DNA of 64,000 bases, taken from contig CAWFEI010000010.1 in NCBI GenBank assembly GCA_963814915.1, forward strand, positions 121,432 to 185,431. Reading direction: 5' to 3'. Position numbers and translations under genes: made by a program. Shown piece after piece: positions 17,644 to 27,485 of the stretch. Source of the stretch: VRUE01 sp963814915. GTDB lineage: Bacteria > Actinomycetota > Thermoleophilia > Solirubrobacterales > 70-9. Below the pieces are notes generated by a model. It worked only from the letters and a program-made list of their open reading frames with translations. It did not search any database and was not told where the DNA came from. The stretch's first letter is position 1, and each line of letters begins with the position of its first letter.

Positions 17644-19179
17644 TTAGTGCGCGGTCGCCATCTGCCCCGACAGGGTGGTGTGGAGCTCCTCGCTGTCGCG
17701 GTTGAGGCCGGTGATCTCGACCTCGACGCCGTGGCGGCTGTAATGGGTTTCGATCGCGTCGAGGGCCGCCACCGCCGAGGCGTCCCAGAGGTGCGCGCGC
17801 GAGAGGTCGACGATCACCCGCGGGGGGTCCCCGGCGAAGTCGAAGGAGTCGATGAACTCCTGGTCGGAGGCGAAGAACAGCTCGCCGGTGACCGAGTAGA
17901 TGCAGGTGCCGCCGTCGGGGTCGAGCACCCTGTCGACCTCGACGAGGTGGGCGACGCGGCGGGCGAAATGGGCCATCGCGGTGAGCACACCGAGGCCGAC
18001 CCCGATCGCGAGGTTGCCGCTCGCGACCGTGCCGGCGACGGTGACCAGCATGATCACGGTCTCCCCCACGGGCATGCGACGCAGGGTCGCCGGGGCGACG
18101 CTGTGCCAGTCGAAGGTCGAGACCGAAACGAGGATCATCACGGCGACCAGCGCGGCCATCGGGATCACGGCCACGATGCTGCCGAGGCCGACGACGAGGA
18201 TCAGCAGGAAGGCGCCCGCGGCGAAGGTCGAGAGGCGGGTTCGGGCACCCGACGCCTTGACGTTGATCATCGTCTGGCCGATCATCGCGCAGCCCGCCAT
18301 GCCGCCGAAGAGGCCGGTGATCATGTTGGCGATCCCCTGGCCGCGGGCCTCGCGTTCGTGGTCGGAACCCGTCTCGGTGATGTCGTCGACGAACCTGGTC
18401 GTCATCAGGGTCTCCAGCAGGCCGACGGCCGCCAGGGTCAGCGAGTAGGGAGCGACGATCGCCAGGGTTTCGAACGAGAACGGGACCGCGGGGATGCCGA
18501 GGATCGGCAGCGAGTGCGGCAGCGCCCCCTCGTCGCCGACGGTCGGCACGTCGATGCCCCCGGCCGCCGCCGCGACGGTGAGCACGACGATGGCGACGAG
18601 CGGCGCGGGGATCGCGCTGGTCAGCCGCGGCACGACGAAGATCAGGCCCAGCCCGGCGGCGACGAGGATCAGCCCGAGGGCGCCTCCCTCGACGAGGTGG
18701 GGGACCTGGGCGAGGAAGATGAGGATCGCGAGGGCGTTGACGAAGCCGGTCATCACCGACCGCGGCACGAAGCGCATCAGCTTCGGCACGCCGAGCATCC
18801 CGAGCGCGACCTGGATCGCGCCGGCCAGGATCGTCGCGGCGAGCAGGTACTCAACGCCATGGTCCTTGACCAGCCCGACGATCACCAGCGCCATCGCGCC
18901 GGTCGCGGCCGAGATCATCGCCGGGCGGCCGCCGACGATCGCGATCGAGACCGCCATCGTGAAGGAGGCGAAGAGGCCGACGCGCGGGTCGACGCCGGCG
19001 ATGATCGAGAAGGAGATCGCCTCGGGGATCAGCGCCAGCGCGACGACCAGGCCGGCAAGCAGCTCGACCCGAAGCAGGTCGGGGCGCGGCAGGCGCAGGG
19101 TCGGTTTCTGACGTGCAGAGAGAGTCTTCAAATGCATTCGGTATCGGTGCGGCGCGGGATTACCCGGCGGTAGAGCCAC
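17644..19179 (-). CDS. SulP family anion transporter with STAS domain
   Basis: 511 residues: about 10-12 membrane helices (PEAISFSIIAGVDPRVGLF in the first repeat, QGIANMITGLFGGMAGCAMIG in the middle) and a C-terminal STAS domain (~400-500; VIVDLSRAHLWDASAVAALD). SulP proteins move sulfate, bicarbonate or other anions. GTG 19179 has GAGG upstream; ATG 19137 is a reasonable alternative start closer to the first helix. No sulfate-assimilation gene is nearby, so bicarbonate or another anion is possible. Confidence 0.9.
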   Translation of the reverse strand: MALPPGNPAPHRYRMHLKTLSARQKPTLRLPRPDLLRVELLAGLVVALALIPEAISFSIIAGVDPRVGLFASFTMAVSIAIVGGRPAMISAATGAMALVIVGLVKDHGVEYLLAATILAGAIQVALGMLGVPKLMRFVPRSVMTGFVNALAILIFLAQVPHLVEGGALGLILVAAGLGLIFVVPRLTSAIPAPLVAIVVLTVAAAAGGIDVPTVGDEGALPHSLPILGIPAVPFSFETLAIVAPYSLTLAAVGLLETLMTTRFVDDITETGSDHEREARGQGIANMITGLFGGMAGCAMIGQTMINVKASGARTRLSTFAAGAFLLILVVGLGSIVAVIPMAALVAVMILVSVSTFDWHSVAPATLRRMPVGETVIMLVTVAGTVASGNLAIGVGLGVLTAMAHFARRVAHLVEVDRVLDPDGGTCIYSVTGELFFASDQEFIDSFDFAGDPPRVIVDLSRAHLWDASAVAALDAIETHYSRHGVEVEITGLNRDSEELHTTLSGQMATAH

Positions 19180-19250
19180 CGATCCTCACTTGCCCAGTTG
19201 GCAGCGGCAGCCTAACAGGGAGCGTCCGCCGGTCGCGGCAAATGCCCTGC

Positions 19251-19919
19251 TCAGTGTGAGATCAGGGCGATGCTGAAGCCGTCATAGCCCTTGCCGCCGA
19301 CCGTCTGGATCGTCGTCGCCTCGACGCGGGGCTCGGCAGCGAGCATCTCGTGCAGATGCCGCTGTGCTTCGACTGTCGAGTCGCCGCTGCCGGCCTCGGC
19401 AAGGGTGCCGTCGCGGACGACGTTGTCGATGACGATCAGCCCGCCTGGCCGGGAGTGGTTCAGCGACCAGGCGAAGTACTCGGGGCTGTGGACCTTGTCG
19501 GCGTCGATGAAGCTGAGGTCGAACGGGCCGCCGCCCTCGGCGTCGAGCGCGGGCAGAGTCTCCAGGGCCGACCCGACGCGGATATCGACCACCCCACCCA
19601 GGCCCGCGCGGGAGACGTTTGCGGCGGCGACCTCGGCGTAGGCGGCGTCCGCCTCGAGCGTGACCAGACTGCCGCCCTCGGCCAGCGCCCGGCCCAGCCA
19701 GATCGTGCTGTAGCCGGCCAGGGTTCCGAACTCGAGGATCCGCTCGGCGCCGACCGCTTTGGCCAGCATGTAGAGCAACTTGCCCTGCGGCGGCGAGACC
19801 TGGATCGCCGGCAGCCCCGCCTGATCGGCGGCTCGCAGCGCACCCTCCAGCACCTCGTCGTGCGGAGCGAGCAGCCCGCTCACATACTCGTCGACGGCCG
19901 TCCATCGCTCCTCGCTCAT
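19251..19919 (-). CDS. class I SAM-dependent O-methyltransferase (family 3)
   Basis: 222 residues, normal for the caffeoyl-CoA/catechol O-methyltransferase family. SAM-binding motif ILEFGTLAGYSTIWL (~60-74), an acidic residue after LVTLEAD, the metal ligand Asp in DLSFIDADK (~135-143) and DNVVRDG (~163-169) are present. It would methylate a hydroxyl on a small aromatic molecule using a divalent cation. It is divergent from an NlpC/P60-like gene with no obvious shared pathway. Confidence 0.88.
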   Translation of the reverse strand: MSEERWTAVDEYVSGLLAPHDEVLEGALRAADQAGLPAIQVSPPQGKLLYMLAKAVGAERILEFGTLAGYSTIWLGRALAEGGSLVTLEADAAYAEVAAANVSRAGLGGVVDIRVGSALETLPALDAEGGGPFDLSFIDADKVHSPEYFAWSLNHSRPGGLIVIDNVVRDGTLAEAGSGDSTVEAQRHLHEMLAAEPRVEATTIQTVGGKGYDGFSIALISH

Positions 19920-20035
19920 GGTGCTTGTTTATCAGCCTGGGCGCAGTGGCCTTGCCGGGTGCCCGGTCCCGATCACCGCGTGCTCTCGGAGTTGCAGAGC
20001 GGCGCACGCCGAGCAGGGCGTAGCCTTGGTAGATC

Positions 20036-20593
20036 GTGCCCGCGCGGACCAAAGCGATCGCGGCCCTGCTGCTCGCCGGGGGCGCGCTGGCAGGCGCCCC
20101 GGCCGGGGCCGCCGCCAAGGCCGTGCCCTGGGGCTACAGCTGCATCCCGGCGACGACCGAGGCGCCGCGGACCAGCGCCACCTGTGGCGCCACCCTGATT
20201 GGCGGGCGGGCGATCCCTCCGCCCGACGCCCCCGCCCCGGTCAAGGCCGCGATCGCCGCCGCAAACCGGATCGCCCACCAGCCCTACGTCTGGGGCGGCG
20301 GGCACCTGAGCTGGCGCAGCCGCGGCTACGACTGCTCCGGCGCGGTCGGCTTCGCTCTGCACGGCGCGGGGCTGCTCGACACGACGATGGTCTCCGGGCA
20401 GCTGGCCTCCTGGGGCAGCAGCGGGCTCGGCCGCTGGATCACCGTCTACGCCAACGACGTCCACGTCTACATGACGATCGCCGGCCTGCGCTTTGACACC
20501 CGCGGCAACCCGCCGGGCGTCCGCGGCCCGCGCTGGCACACCGAACGCGTCAACCCACGCAAGTTCGCGGTCCGCCACGCAAGCGGGCTCTGA
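20036..20593 (+). CDS. secreted NlpC/P60-like peptidase
   Basis: 185 residues with a signal peptide (AIAALLLAGGALAGAPAGAAA). The catalytic Cys is in YDCSGAVGFALHGAG (~residue 99) after the YVWGGGHLSW motif, and a His in NDVHVYMTIAGL (~142) fits the second catalytic residue. It probably cleaves peptidoglycan stem peptides outside the cell. The domain is close to the minimum size and the third polar residue is not certain. Confidence 0.75.
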   Translation: MPARTKAIAALLLAGGALAGAPAGAAAKAVPWGYSCIPATTEAPRTSATCGATLIGGRAIPPPDAPAPVKAAIAAANRIAHQPYVWGGGHLSWRSRGYDCSGAVGFALHGAGLLDTTMVSGQLASWGSSGLGRWITVYANDVHVYMTIAGLRFDTRGNPPGVRGPRWHTERVNPRKFAVRHASGL

Positions 20594-20605
20594 CCGCGAC
20601 CGGCC

Positions 20606-20794
20606 CTAGGACTTGCGTTCGAGCTCCGCGGCTTCGTCCGCCTTCCGGTCGGCACGCTCGCGGGCCTCGTCGCGCTCCTCCTTCTTCTCGCCCTTTTTCT
20701 CCTCCTGCCTGCCTTCGCGACGCAGAGAGGCGTCGTCCGTGAGGTCTCCCGCGGCCTTCTTGGCCCTGCCGGTGAGCTTGTCGAGAATGCTCAT
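20606..20794 (-). CDS. CsbD-like stress protein
   Basis: 62 residues from ATG 20794 with GGAAGGAA about ten bases upstream. MSILDKLTGRAKKAAGDLTDD is the CsbD-type start, and the rest is a highly charged Lys/Glu/Arg helix. Such small hydrophilic proteins are commonly induced by general stress, and their molecular role is unknown. A longer frame upstream lacks a good ribosome site and was not used. Confidence 0.75.
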   Translation of the reverse strand: MSILDKLTGRAKKAAGDLTDDASLRREGRQEEKKGEKKEERDEARERADRKADEAAELERKS

Positions 20795-20919
20795 CTCGTG
20801 GTTCCTTCCCTCGACTGTCTTGGACCGTATGGGTACCCCCAAGATCCTGCGACAAACGTCCAGCAATCGCTCCAGACCGCGCTACAGTGACCGGACACCC
20901 CCTCAAGAGGAGCAGCAGG

Positions 20920-21960
20920 ATGAGACGATTTGCGAAGCCATTGTCAGGACTCGGAGTCGTCGCGCTCCTCGTCATGGGCCTGATCGTCGCGCCGGGGGCC
21001 GCGGCAGCGCCAACCACGAGCGCCTCCACCTGCAAGCAGGCGCGGAACATCGAGGCGATCGTCGATGACTCTGGGTCGATGGACTTCACCGACCCCGATC
21101 GCCTACGGGTGCAGGCGATGAACCTGTTGATCGACGACCTCTCTCCCAAGACCCAGCTCGGCGCGGTCGAGTTCGGCTCCGGCTTCGAACTCCCCGGCAT
21201 CATCGAAGAACCGGCGGCCAACACCGTCTTTCCGCCCGAGCCCGTCGGGCCCAACGCGAGCGCGATGCGCGGCGCGCTGAAAACCGTGATCAACGCCGAC
21301 AACGGCGCCACCGACTACAACGGCGCCTTCGCCAAGGCCGACGCCGACAACCCCGGCGCCGACGCCCGGGTCTTCCTCACCGACGGCGGCCACGACATCG
21401 GCGACTACAACAACTCCCACCTGAATCACAAGGTGCCCACCTACGTAATCGGCTTCGGCTCCGGGGTGGGGTCGGGCCCCGACCAGGCGCGGTTGAAGAA
21501 AATCGCCAAGGACACCGGCGGCCGCTACTTCCCGGTGAAGGACACCAGCCAACTGCAGGCGGCGATGAACAGCATCGGCGCCGCGCTCATCTGCCAGACG
21601 CCGCCGCGCTCGTTCACCGACATGCTCCGCCAAGGCAAGAGCAAGGTCCACGCGGTCGGGATCGGCGCCGCGACGAAGTCGGTCCAGATCACCCTCACCT
21701 GGGCCAGCCCGCTCGACCGGTTCAAGCTCACCGGCCTGCGGCTGGTCGGCAAACGCGGCCTGCTCGCGAGCGCCTCGAAGCGCCACCGCAAGCCGAGCAA
21801 GTTGAAGGTGACGACGAAAAACAGCTCGACCTTCACGATCCTGCGGGTCTCGAGGCTCAGGAAGGGCAAGCTGAAGTTCCGCGTCAAGGCCCAGAAAGTC
21901 GCCTCGGGGTCGCCGCGGCCGACGATCACGACACAGGTCGGTCAGAGCAGACACAAGTAA
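20920..21960 (+). CDS. secreted von Willebrand factor A domain protein
   Basis: 346 residues from ATG 20920 (GAGGAG seven bases upstream). After a signal peptide (LGVVALLVMGLIVAPGAAAA) a VWA domain carries the MIDAS motif DDSGSMDF near residue 49, a conserved Thr in GATDYNGAF and FLTDGGHD (~150). The last ~110 residues are a beta-rich domain ending in a Lys/Arg-rich tail. It probably binds protein partners through a metal ion at the cell surface. Confidence 0.8.
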   Translation: MRRFAKPLSGLGVVALLVMGLIVAPGAAAAPTTSASTCKQARNIEAIVDDSGSMDFTDPDRLRVQAMNLLIDDLSPKTQLGAVEFGSGFELPGIIEEPAANTVFPPEPVGPNASAMRGALKTVINADNGATDYNGAFAKADADNPGADARVFLTDGGHDIGDYNNSHLNHKVPTYVIGFGSGVGSGPDQARLKKIAKDTGGRYFPVKDTSQLQAAMNSIGAALICQTPPRSFTDMLRQGKSKVHAVGIGAATKSVQITLTWASPLDRFKLTGLRLVGKRGLLASASKRHRKPSKLKVTTKNSSTFTILRVSRLRKGKLKFRVKAQKVASGSPRPTITTQVGQSRHK

Positions 21961-22092
21961 GGGCTGCTGCTACGGTGAAGTAGTCGGGATTGGCCTAAGG
22001 GTCCCCGAGAGGTTCCGTTTCCTCCGTGCGCTTGCTTTGCGTCTAGGGGTCGCTGGATCTCCCCTATTCGCTCAAAAAGGAGCTCACTAAAC

Positions 22093-23300
<1,208 letters not shown>

Positions 23301-23304
<4 letters not shown>

Positions 23305-23639
23305 CCGCCGCACGCACCGCCTGCAAGTGGACCTGCGACCGCTGCGGCGTCTCCGTCGCTCGCATCGACGGCGGTGCCGCCACGCTGCCGGAGAGCTGGA
23401 CGACAGGGGCCGACGGTCGCTTCTGCCTCACCTGTAGGCGCGACCGAGCCGGCGAGGCGGCGCTGGAGGAGGCCCCGGTCGACAGCAGCAACGCCACCCG
23501 CGTCAAGGTCCGCCGCTCCGGCCTGCTCGAGTTCGAGGTGCGTCGCGCACCCGACCGTGCCGACAACGAGATCGCCAAGGCCTGCCATACGTCCGCCTCG
23601 GCGGTCGCCGCTGCCCGTCAGTCCGTGGGGCGTCGATAG
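23301..23639 (+). CDS. small Cys-motif protein coupled to the helicase
   Basis: 112 residues; its ATG overlaps the helicase stop (ATGA). Two CxxC pairs (CDRC ~12-15, CLTC ~42-45) would form a zinc ribbon. The C-terminal half looks like a helix-turn-helix (EIAKACHTSASAVAAARQSVG). I do not know the family. Coupling to a helicase suggests an RNA- or DNA-binding partner. Confidence 0.7.
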
Positions 23640-23710
23640 GGCGGGCGTTGAGTTCGGCATCGCACTCGCCCTGCTCGCCAGGGCCCTAAGAGCCCGTTCC
23701 ACGGCGCCGA

Positions 23711-23737
23711 AGTCACAGCGATGGCGCGCCGATCGTC
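23711..23737 (+). promoter_or_regulatory. ECF41-type promoter
   Basis: AGTCACA at 23711-23717, a 16-base spacer and CGTC at 23734-23737. This matches the published ECF41 target pattern (TGTCACA in the -35, CGTC in the -10) except for the first base. It lies ~50 bases before the NAD(P)-binding gene that precedes the ECF41 sigma gene, so the sigma factor should drive its own operon. Confidence 0.7.
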
Positions 23738-23785
23738 TCCTTGGTGGAGACTGAGAATCGGATCCCGAACGGAGGTGCGTTGCGA

Positions 23786-24547
23786 ATGAAGATCGCGGTT
23801 GCCGGCGGAACCGGAGTGCTCGGCGGGCCGCTCGTGGCTGCCCTGGCGGCGGGCGGGGACCAAGTGGTCGCGTTGAGCCGCAAGCCGGGCCGGGCGCTGC
23901 CGGACGGCGCGGCGCACAGGCGCGCCGACCTGACCACCGGCGAGGGCCTGGCCGCGGCGCTGGCCGGAGTAGAGGTCGTCGTCAACGCCGCCAACGCCGC
24001 CCCACGCAATGCCGCCCCGCTCTTGGTCGGCGGAACGCGGCGGCTGCTGGCCGCCGAGGCCGAGGCGGGCGTGCGCCACCACGTCGATATCTCGATCGTC
24101 GGCTGCGACAAGGTGCCGATGCGCTACTACAAGGTCAAGGTCGAACAGGAGGAAGCGGTCGCCGCGGGCGATGTGCCCTGGAGCCTGCTGCGGGCGACCC
24201 AGTTCCACAACCTGCTGGCCTGGCTCTTCGAGAGCGCGGCGCGCCGGCGGCTCTCCCCACGCGGCAGCGCCCGCCTGCAGCCGGTCGACGTGCGGGTCGT
24301 CGCCGAGCGACTGGCCGAGGCCGCCCACGCGGAGCCGGCGGGCCGGCTGTCCGACCTCGCCGGCCCCGAGGTGCAGACACTGAGCGAATTGGCGCGGGCC
24401 TGGAAGCGCGCGAAGGGGCGCACGCTGCTGCCACTGCGAGTCCCGATGCTCGGCAAGCTCGGGCGGCCGGTGCGCGAAGGGGCGCTGTGCGACCCGGCCG
24501 CGGCCTCCGGTGGGCCCACCTTCGAGCGATGGCTCGCCGATGGATGA
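23786..24547 (+). CDS. NmrA-like NAD(P)-binding oxidoreductase/epimerase
   Basis: 253 residues from ATG 23786 (GGAGG about ten bases upstream; TTG 23780 also possible). The dinucleotide motif is AVAGGTGVLGGPLVAALAAGG (~4-24), followed by a Rossmann fold typical of atypical SDRs. The gene overlaps the ECF41 sigma gene by eight bases. ECF41 factors are known to sit beside carboxymuconolactone decarboxylase, oxidoreductase or epimerase (COE) genes, and this is the COE gene here. Its substrate is unknown. Confidence 0.85.
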   Translation: MKIAVAGGTGVLGGPLVAALAAGGDQVVALSRKPGRALPDGAAHRRADLTTGEGLAAALAGVEVVVNAANAAPRNAAPLLVGGTRRLLAAEAEAGVRHHVDISIVGCDKVPMRYYKVKVEQEEAVAAGDVPWSLLRATQFHNLLAWLFESAARRRLSPRGSARLQPVDVRVVAERLAEAAHAEPAGRLSDLAGPEVQTLSELARAWKRAKGRTLLPLRVPMLGKLGRPVREGALCDPAAASGGPTFERWLADG

Positions 24548-25421
24548 CCTCGCCGCCCGCTTCGAGCGGCTGCGCCCGCAGCTGCTGCGGGTCGCCTACG
24601 GCACGCTCGGCAGCCTCGCCGAAGCCGAAGACGTCGTGCAGGAGGCCTGGCTGCGCCTGGAGCGGGCGGACGTTGCCGGGATAGAGGACCTGCGCGCCTG
24701 GCTGACCACGGTCGTCGGCCGGCTCGCGCTCGACGCGCTCAAGGCGGCGCGCCGGCAGCGCGAGCAGTACGTCGGCCAGTGGCTGCCCGAGCCCCTCGTC
24801 GAGAGGGTCGATGAGGAGCCGAGCGACCGCGTCAGCCTCGACGAGTCGGTCGCGACCGCGATGCTCGTCGTGCTCGAGCGGCTCTCGCCGGCCGAACGCA
24901 CCGCCTTCCTCCTGCACGACGTCTTCGCGATGCCCTTCGAGGAGGTCGCCGAGGTGGTCGGCCGCTCCCCCGCCGCGGTCCGCCAGCTCGCCGCCCGCGG
25001 GCGGCGCCACGTCGAGGCGGAGCGACCGCGCTTCCCGGCCGGCGCCGAGGAGCACCGACGAATCGTCATCGCGTTCGTCGAAGCCTGCGGGATGGGCGAC
25101 ATCGAGCGGCTGCTGGAGGTGCTCGACCCCGACGTGGTGTTCCGCTCCGACGGCGGCGGCCAGGTGCCCTCAGCCCGCTTCCCGCTGCACGGCGCCGAGC
25201 GGGTGGCGCGCGCCCTGCTCGCGCTCGAACGGCGGCGGCAGCGGGTCGGCGACCAGATGCGCGGCGAACCGAGCATCGTCAACGGCCAGCTCGGCTTCGT
25301 CTACTACGAGGGCGAGAATCTCAACGTGCTCTCGTTCACGATCGACGCCGGGCGGATCGTCGCCCTCGATGTCGTCCGCAACCCCGACAAGCTGCGCCAC
25401 GTGCAGCTTCCGGAGCGATGA
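24540..25421 (+). CDS. ECF41 family sigma factor (SigJ-like) with SnoaL-like tail
   Basis: 293 residues from ATG 24540. Sigma2 region (LRVAYGTLGSLAEAEDVVQEAWLRLE, ~15-40) and sigma4 (LSPAERTAFLLHDVFAMPFEEVAEVVGRSPAAVRQLAARGRRHV, ~118-160) are followed by a ~125-residue SnoaL/NTF2-like domain. This C-terminal fusion is the hallmark of ECF41, where the tail replaces an anti-sigma factor and tunes activity. It is coupled to the COE gene upstream and to a small membrane protein downstream (ATGA). Confidence 0.92.
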   Translation: MDDLAARFERLRPQLLRVAYGTLGSLAEAEDVVQEAWLRLERADVAGIEDLRAWLTTVVGRLALDALKAARRQREQYVGQWLPEPLVERVDEEPSDRVSLDESVATAMLVVLERLSPAERTAFLLHDVFAMPFEEVAEVVGRSPAAVRQLAARGRRHVEAERPRFPAGAEEHRRIVIAFVEACGMGDIERLLEVLDPDVVFRSDGGGQVPSARFPLHGAERVARALLALERRRQRVGDQMRGEPSIVNGQLGFVYYEGENLNVLSFTIDAGRIVALDVVRNPDKLRHVQLPER

Positions 25422-25831
25422 GATCGCCGCGCGCCGCGCGCGGCGCGCTGGCGGTCCTGCTGCTCTCGGCGGCCTCGATCGGGATCGTCGCCACGGTCGC
25501 CCCGCACGCCTTCTACGCCGACTTCCCATTCCTGCGCCACTGGGTCGACCTGCTCCCCCCGTACAACGAGCACCTGACCACCGACGTCGGCGGCCTCTAC
25601 CTCGGCTTCGCCGTGCTCTTCGCCTGGGCGGCCTGGACGCTGCAGCCGACCCTGGTCCGCGCCGCCTGCGCGGCCTGGCTGCTGACCGCGGCGCTGCACC
25701 TGCTCTTCCACGCCACCCACCTCGACAACTTCGACACCGGCGACGCGATCGCCGAGCTCACCTCGCTCGCCTTCCTGCTGATCCCGCCGCCGGTCGCGAT
25801 CTGGGCGGTCGGTTGCTCCTCAGTCGAGTAG
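25418..25831 (+). CDS. small four-helix membrane protein in the ECF41 operon
   Basis: 137 residues with four hydrophobic segments (about 10-28, 48-68, 78-97, 108-130) and His residues in helix three (LLTAALHLLFHATHLDN). The ATG overlaps the sigma stop. The role is unknown, but it is likely part of the ECF41 regulon. Its 3' end overlaps the convergent hipA gene by 12 bases. Confidence 0.75.
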   Translation: MRSPRAARGALAVLLLSAASIGIVATVAPHAFYADFPFLRHWVDLLPPYNEHLTTDVGGLYLGFAVLFAWAAWTLQPTLVRAACAAWLLTAALHLLFHATHLDNFDTGDAIAELTSLAFLLIPPPVAIWAVGCSSVE

Positions 25832-27070
25832 AGCGCGGGCCGCTTCGGCCTGCTCGTGCTCGAACGCGGGGGCCATGCGGTCGATCTCGGCCGGTCCGAC
25901 CCCCGCTTTCCTCGCCACCTCGCGCCAGGCGCCCACGGCATCCGCGAGCTCAGCCAGCGCCGCCGTGGCTGCGCCCGTGTCGACGCGGAAATGCTCGGCA
26001 ACAGCCATCAGGGCATCGAGCCGGGCGGCATCGGTCTCGTAGTCGATCGCCGTGCTCAGCCGCTTCGGCCCAGGTTCGGGGTCCGGATTGAGGTCGAAGG
26101 CCGGCGAAAGCGACCATCCGGAGCTGCTTATGCGCAGGAACCCGTGGTTGCGCAGGTGATCGTCGGTATTGGAGATCAGCACCGAGAAGGCGATCCGCCG
26201 CCAGAGCTGACGAAGCTCCGCTCCGGCGTCGGCCGAGTGCGCTTCGATCGACTCGGCGATGTCGAGGTAGCTGGCACGGTTGCCGTCGGTGGCTTCGAGC
26301 ATCGTCATCGCGCTGACGTAGCCGAGCCGGGTCCTGCCCTGGCGGTCGAAGCGATCGACGATCAACACCGCCTTGGCGTCGATTTCGTGCAGCGCGAAGT
26401 CGGCGACCCGTATCCCCGCCGCGCGGGCAAGGGAAAGCGCGACGGACTCCCAGCGCATCACGTCCCACTCGTCGTCTGGCTTGGGAAACTTCGCGATCGC
26501 GAGCCGACCGTCGCGGGCGATGACGTGGGCCTTCGGCCGGGCTCCCCCGAGCGAGCTTCCGCCCCGCAGCAGCCTGCGCAGCTCCTCCTCGCTGGCTTCG
26601 TCGCGTTCCAACCGCTCGGCCGCGCCGAGCAAGGCCGGCAACTGAATCAGGTCAGGCACGCCTTCCTTCTCCTCGGCAAGGTAGGCGCCGTTCGCCGGGT
26701 CGCGGAAGCGCAAGGCGCCCTGGCGGAGGTCGTCGCGGACGCCGAGCAGGAGCTCGAACTCGCCAAAGCTGCTCTCGGTTGAACGCTCGCGTTGCGCACG
26801 CTCTCGCTCGCCGCGCTGGATCAGGCGACGACCCCAGCGATCCGGTGCGCAATCGGAGAAAGCGCCGAAGGTGGCTCGGTCAGCGGCGGTCTGCTGTGGG
26901 CCGGCCACCAACGGCAACCCCGGATCGAGCGCGTAGGCGCCTTCGCGGGCGAGGTAGTCGGGCGAGTAGCTGAAGGTGGCGGACTCTCTTCCGCGGCGAC
27001 GGCGCGACCAGAGGCGCCCCGCGTGCAGATCCTCATCCGCGACCTGGACGATGACGTCGACCTCAGGCAT
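25820..27070 (-). CDS. hipA: HipA-like Ser/Thr kinase toxin
   Basis: 416 residues from ATG 27070. HipA features: the N-terminal domain, the P-loop-like SSLGGARPKAHV (~180-191), the catalytic loop ISNTDDHLRNHGF (~305-317; HipA usually has NxDRHxxNxG) and the DFG-equivalent PAFDLNP. HipA kinases phosphorylate tRNA synthetases and cause dormancy. It overlaps the HipB-like gene by eight bases. The Asp-Asp-His in place of Asp-Arg-His is common in the wider HipA group. Confidence 0.88.
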   Translation of the reverse strand: MPEVDVIVQVADEDLHAGRLWSRRRRGRESATFSYSPDYLAREGAYALDPGLPLVAGPQQTAADRATFGAFSDCAPDRWGRRLIQRGERERAQRERSTESSFGEFELLLGVRDDLRQGALRFRDPANGAYLAEEKEGVPDLIQLPALLGAAERLERDEASEEELRRLLRGGSSLGGARPKAHVIARDGRLAIAKFPKPDDEWDVMRWESVALSLARAAGIRVADFALHEIDAKAVLIVDRFDRQGRTRLGYVSAMTMLEATDGNRASYLDIAESIEAHSADAGAELRQLWRRIAFSVLISNTDDHLRNHGFLRISSSGWSLSPAFDLNPDPEPGPKRLSTAIDYETDAARLDALMAVAEHFRVDTGAATAALAELADAVGAWREVARKAGVGPAEIDRMAPAFEHEQAEAARALLD

Positions 27071-27413
27071 CGTTCGCCCCCCCCAGGTGGCGCGGGCGCA
27101 CGCGCTGGGGCAACCGCTGCTCTGAGCGGAGTCGGCCGACATCGCTCGCGTAGGGATCGAGGGCGGCGGGAACGCCGTCGAGGATTCCAAGGGCACGCAG
27201 GATGCGCAGCAGGTTCTCCGTGCTCACCCCACCGTCACCGCTCTCGAGTCGGGTCAGCGTGTCGCGCGATACGCCTGCCCTGTCCGCGAGCTGAACCTGG
27301 GTCAGGCCACGCAAGCGGCGCCATACGGCGATGTCACCAGCAACATCGCGCAGCGCTCGACGAACCGCGGGCGGCATGGGCGCCTTCGCGCTCTGTCGTC
27401 TTTTACCTTGCAT
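27063..27413 (-). CDS. hipB: HipB-like XRE antitoxin
   Basis: 116 residues. The helix-turn-helix VWRRLRGLTQVQLADRAGVSRDTLTRLESG (~30-59) is followed by NLLRILRALGI, the usual HipB organisation, and a tail that would block HipA. There is no ribosome site: the AT-rich sequence directly before ATG suggests a leaderless or nearly leaderless message. It should repress its own promoter together with HipA. Confidence 0.85.
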   Translation of the reverse strand: MQGKRRQSAKAPMPPAVRRALRDVAGDIAVWRRLRGLTQVQLADRAGVSRDTLTRLESGDGGVSTENLLRILRALGILDGVPAALDPYASDVGRLRSEQRLPQRVRPRHLGGANDA

Positions 27414-27440
27414 ATATCAAGCATATTAACGGTTAACGTC
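27414..27440 (-). promoter_or_regulatory. hipBA promoter/operator candidate
   Basis: An AT-rich island in very GC-rich DNA, directly upstream of the hipB ATG. It holds GCATAT twice (27411 and 27421) and the palindrome TTAACGGTTAA (27426-27436). A -10 such as TAATAT in minus sense would place the transcript start near the ATG. Confidence 0.5.
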
Positions 27441-27485
27441 GGAAATCACAGGCACTATATGGGGAACTCTCGGCTCCGTCAGGCG

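Noticed and set aside
17647..19173. 508-codon Asp/Arg/Gly-rich frame on the plus strand
   Set aside because: Mirror of the SulP gene, which has clear helices and a STAS domain.
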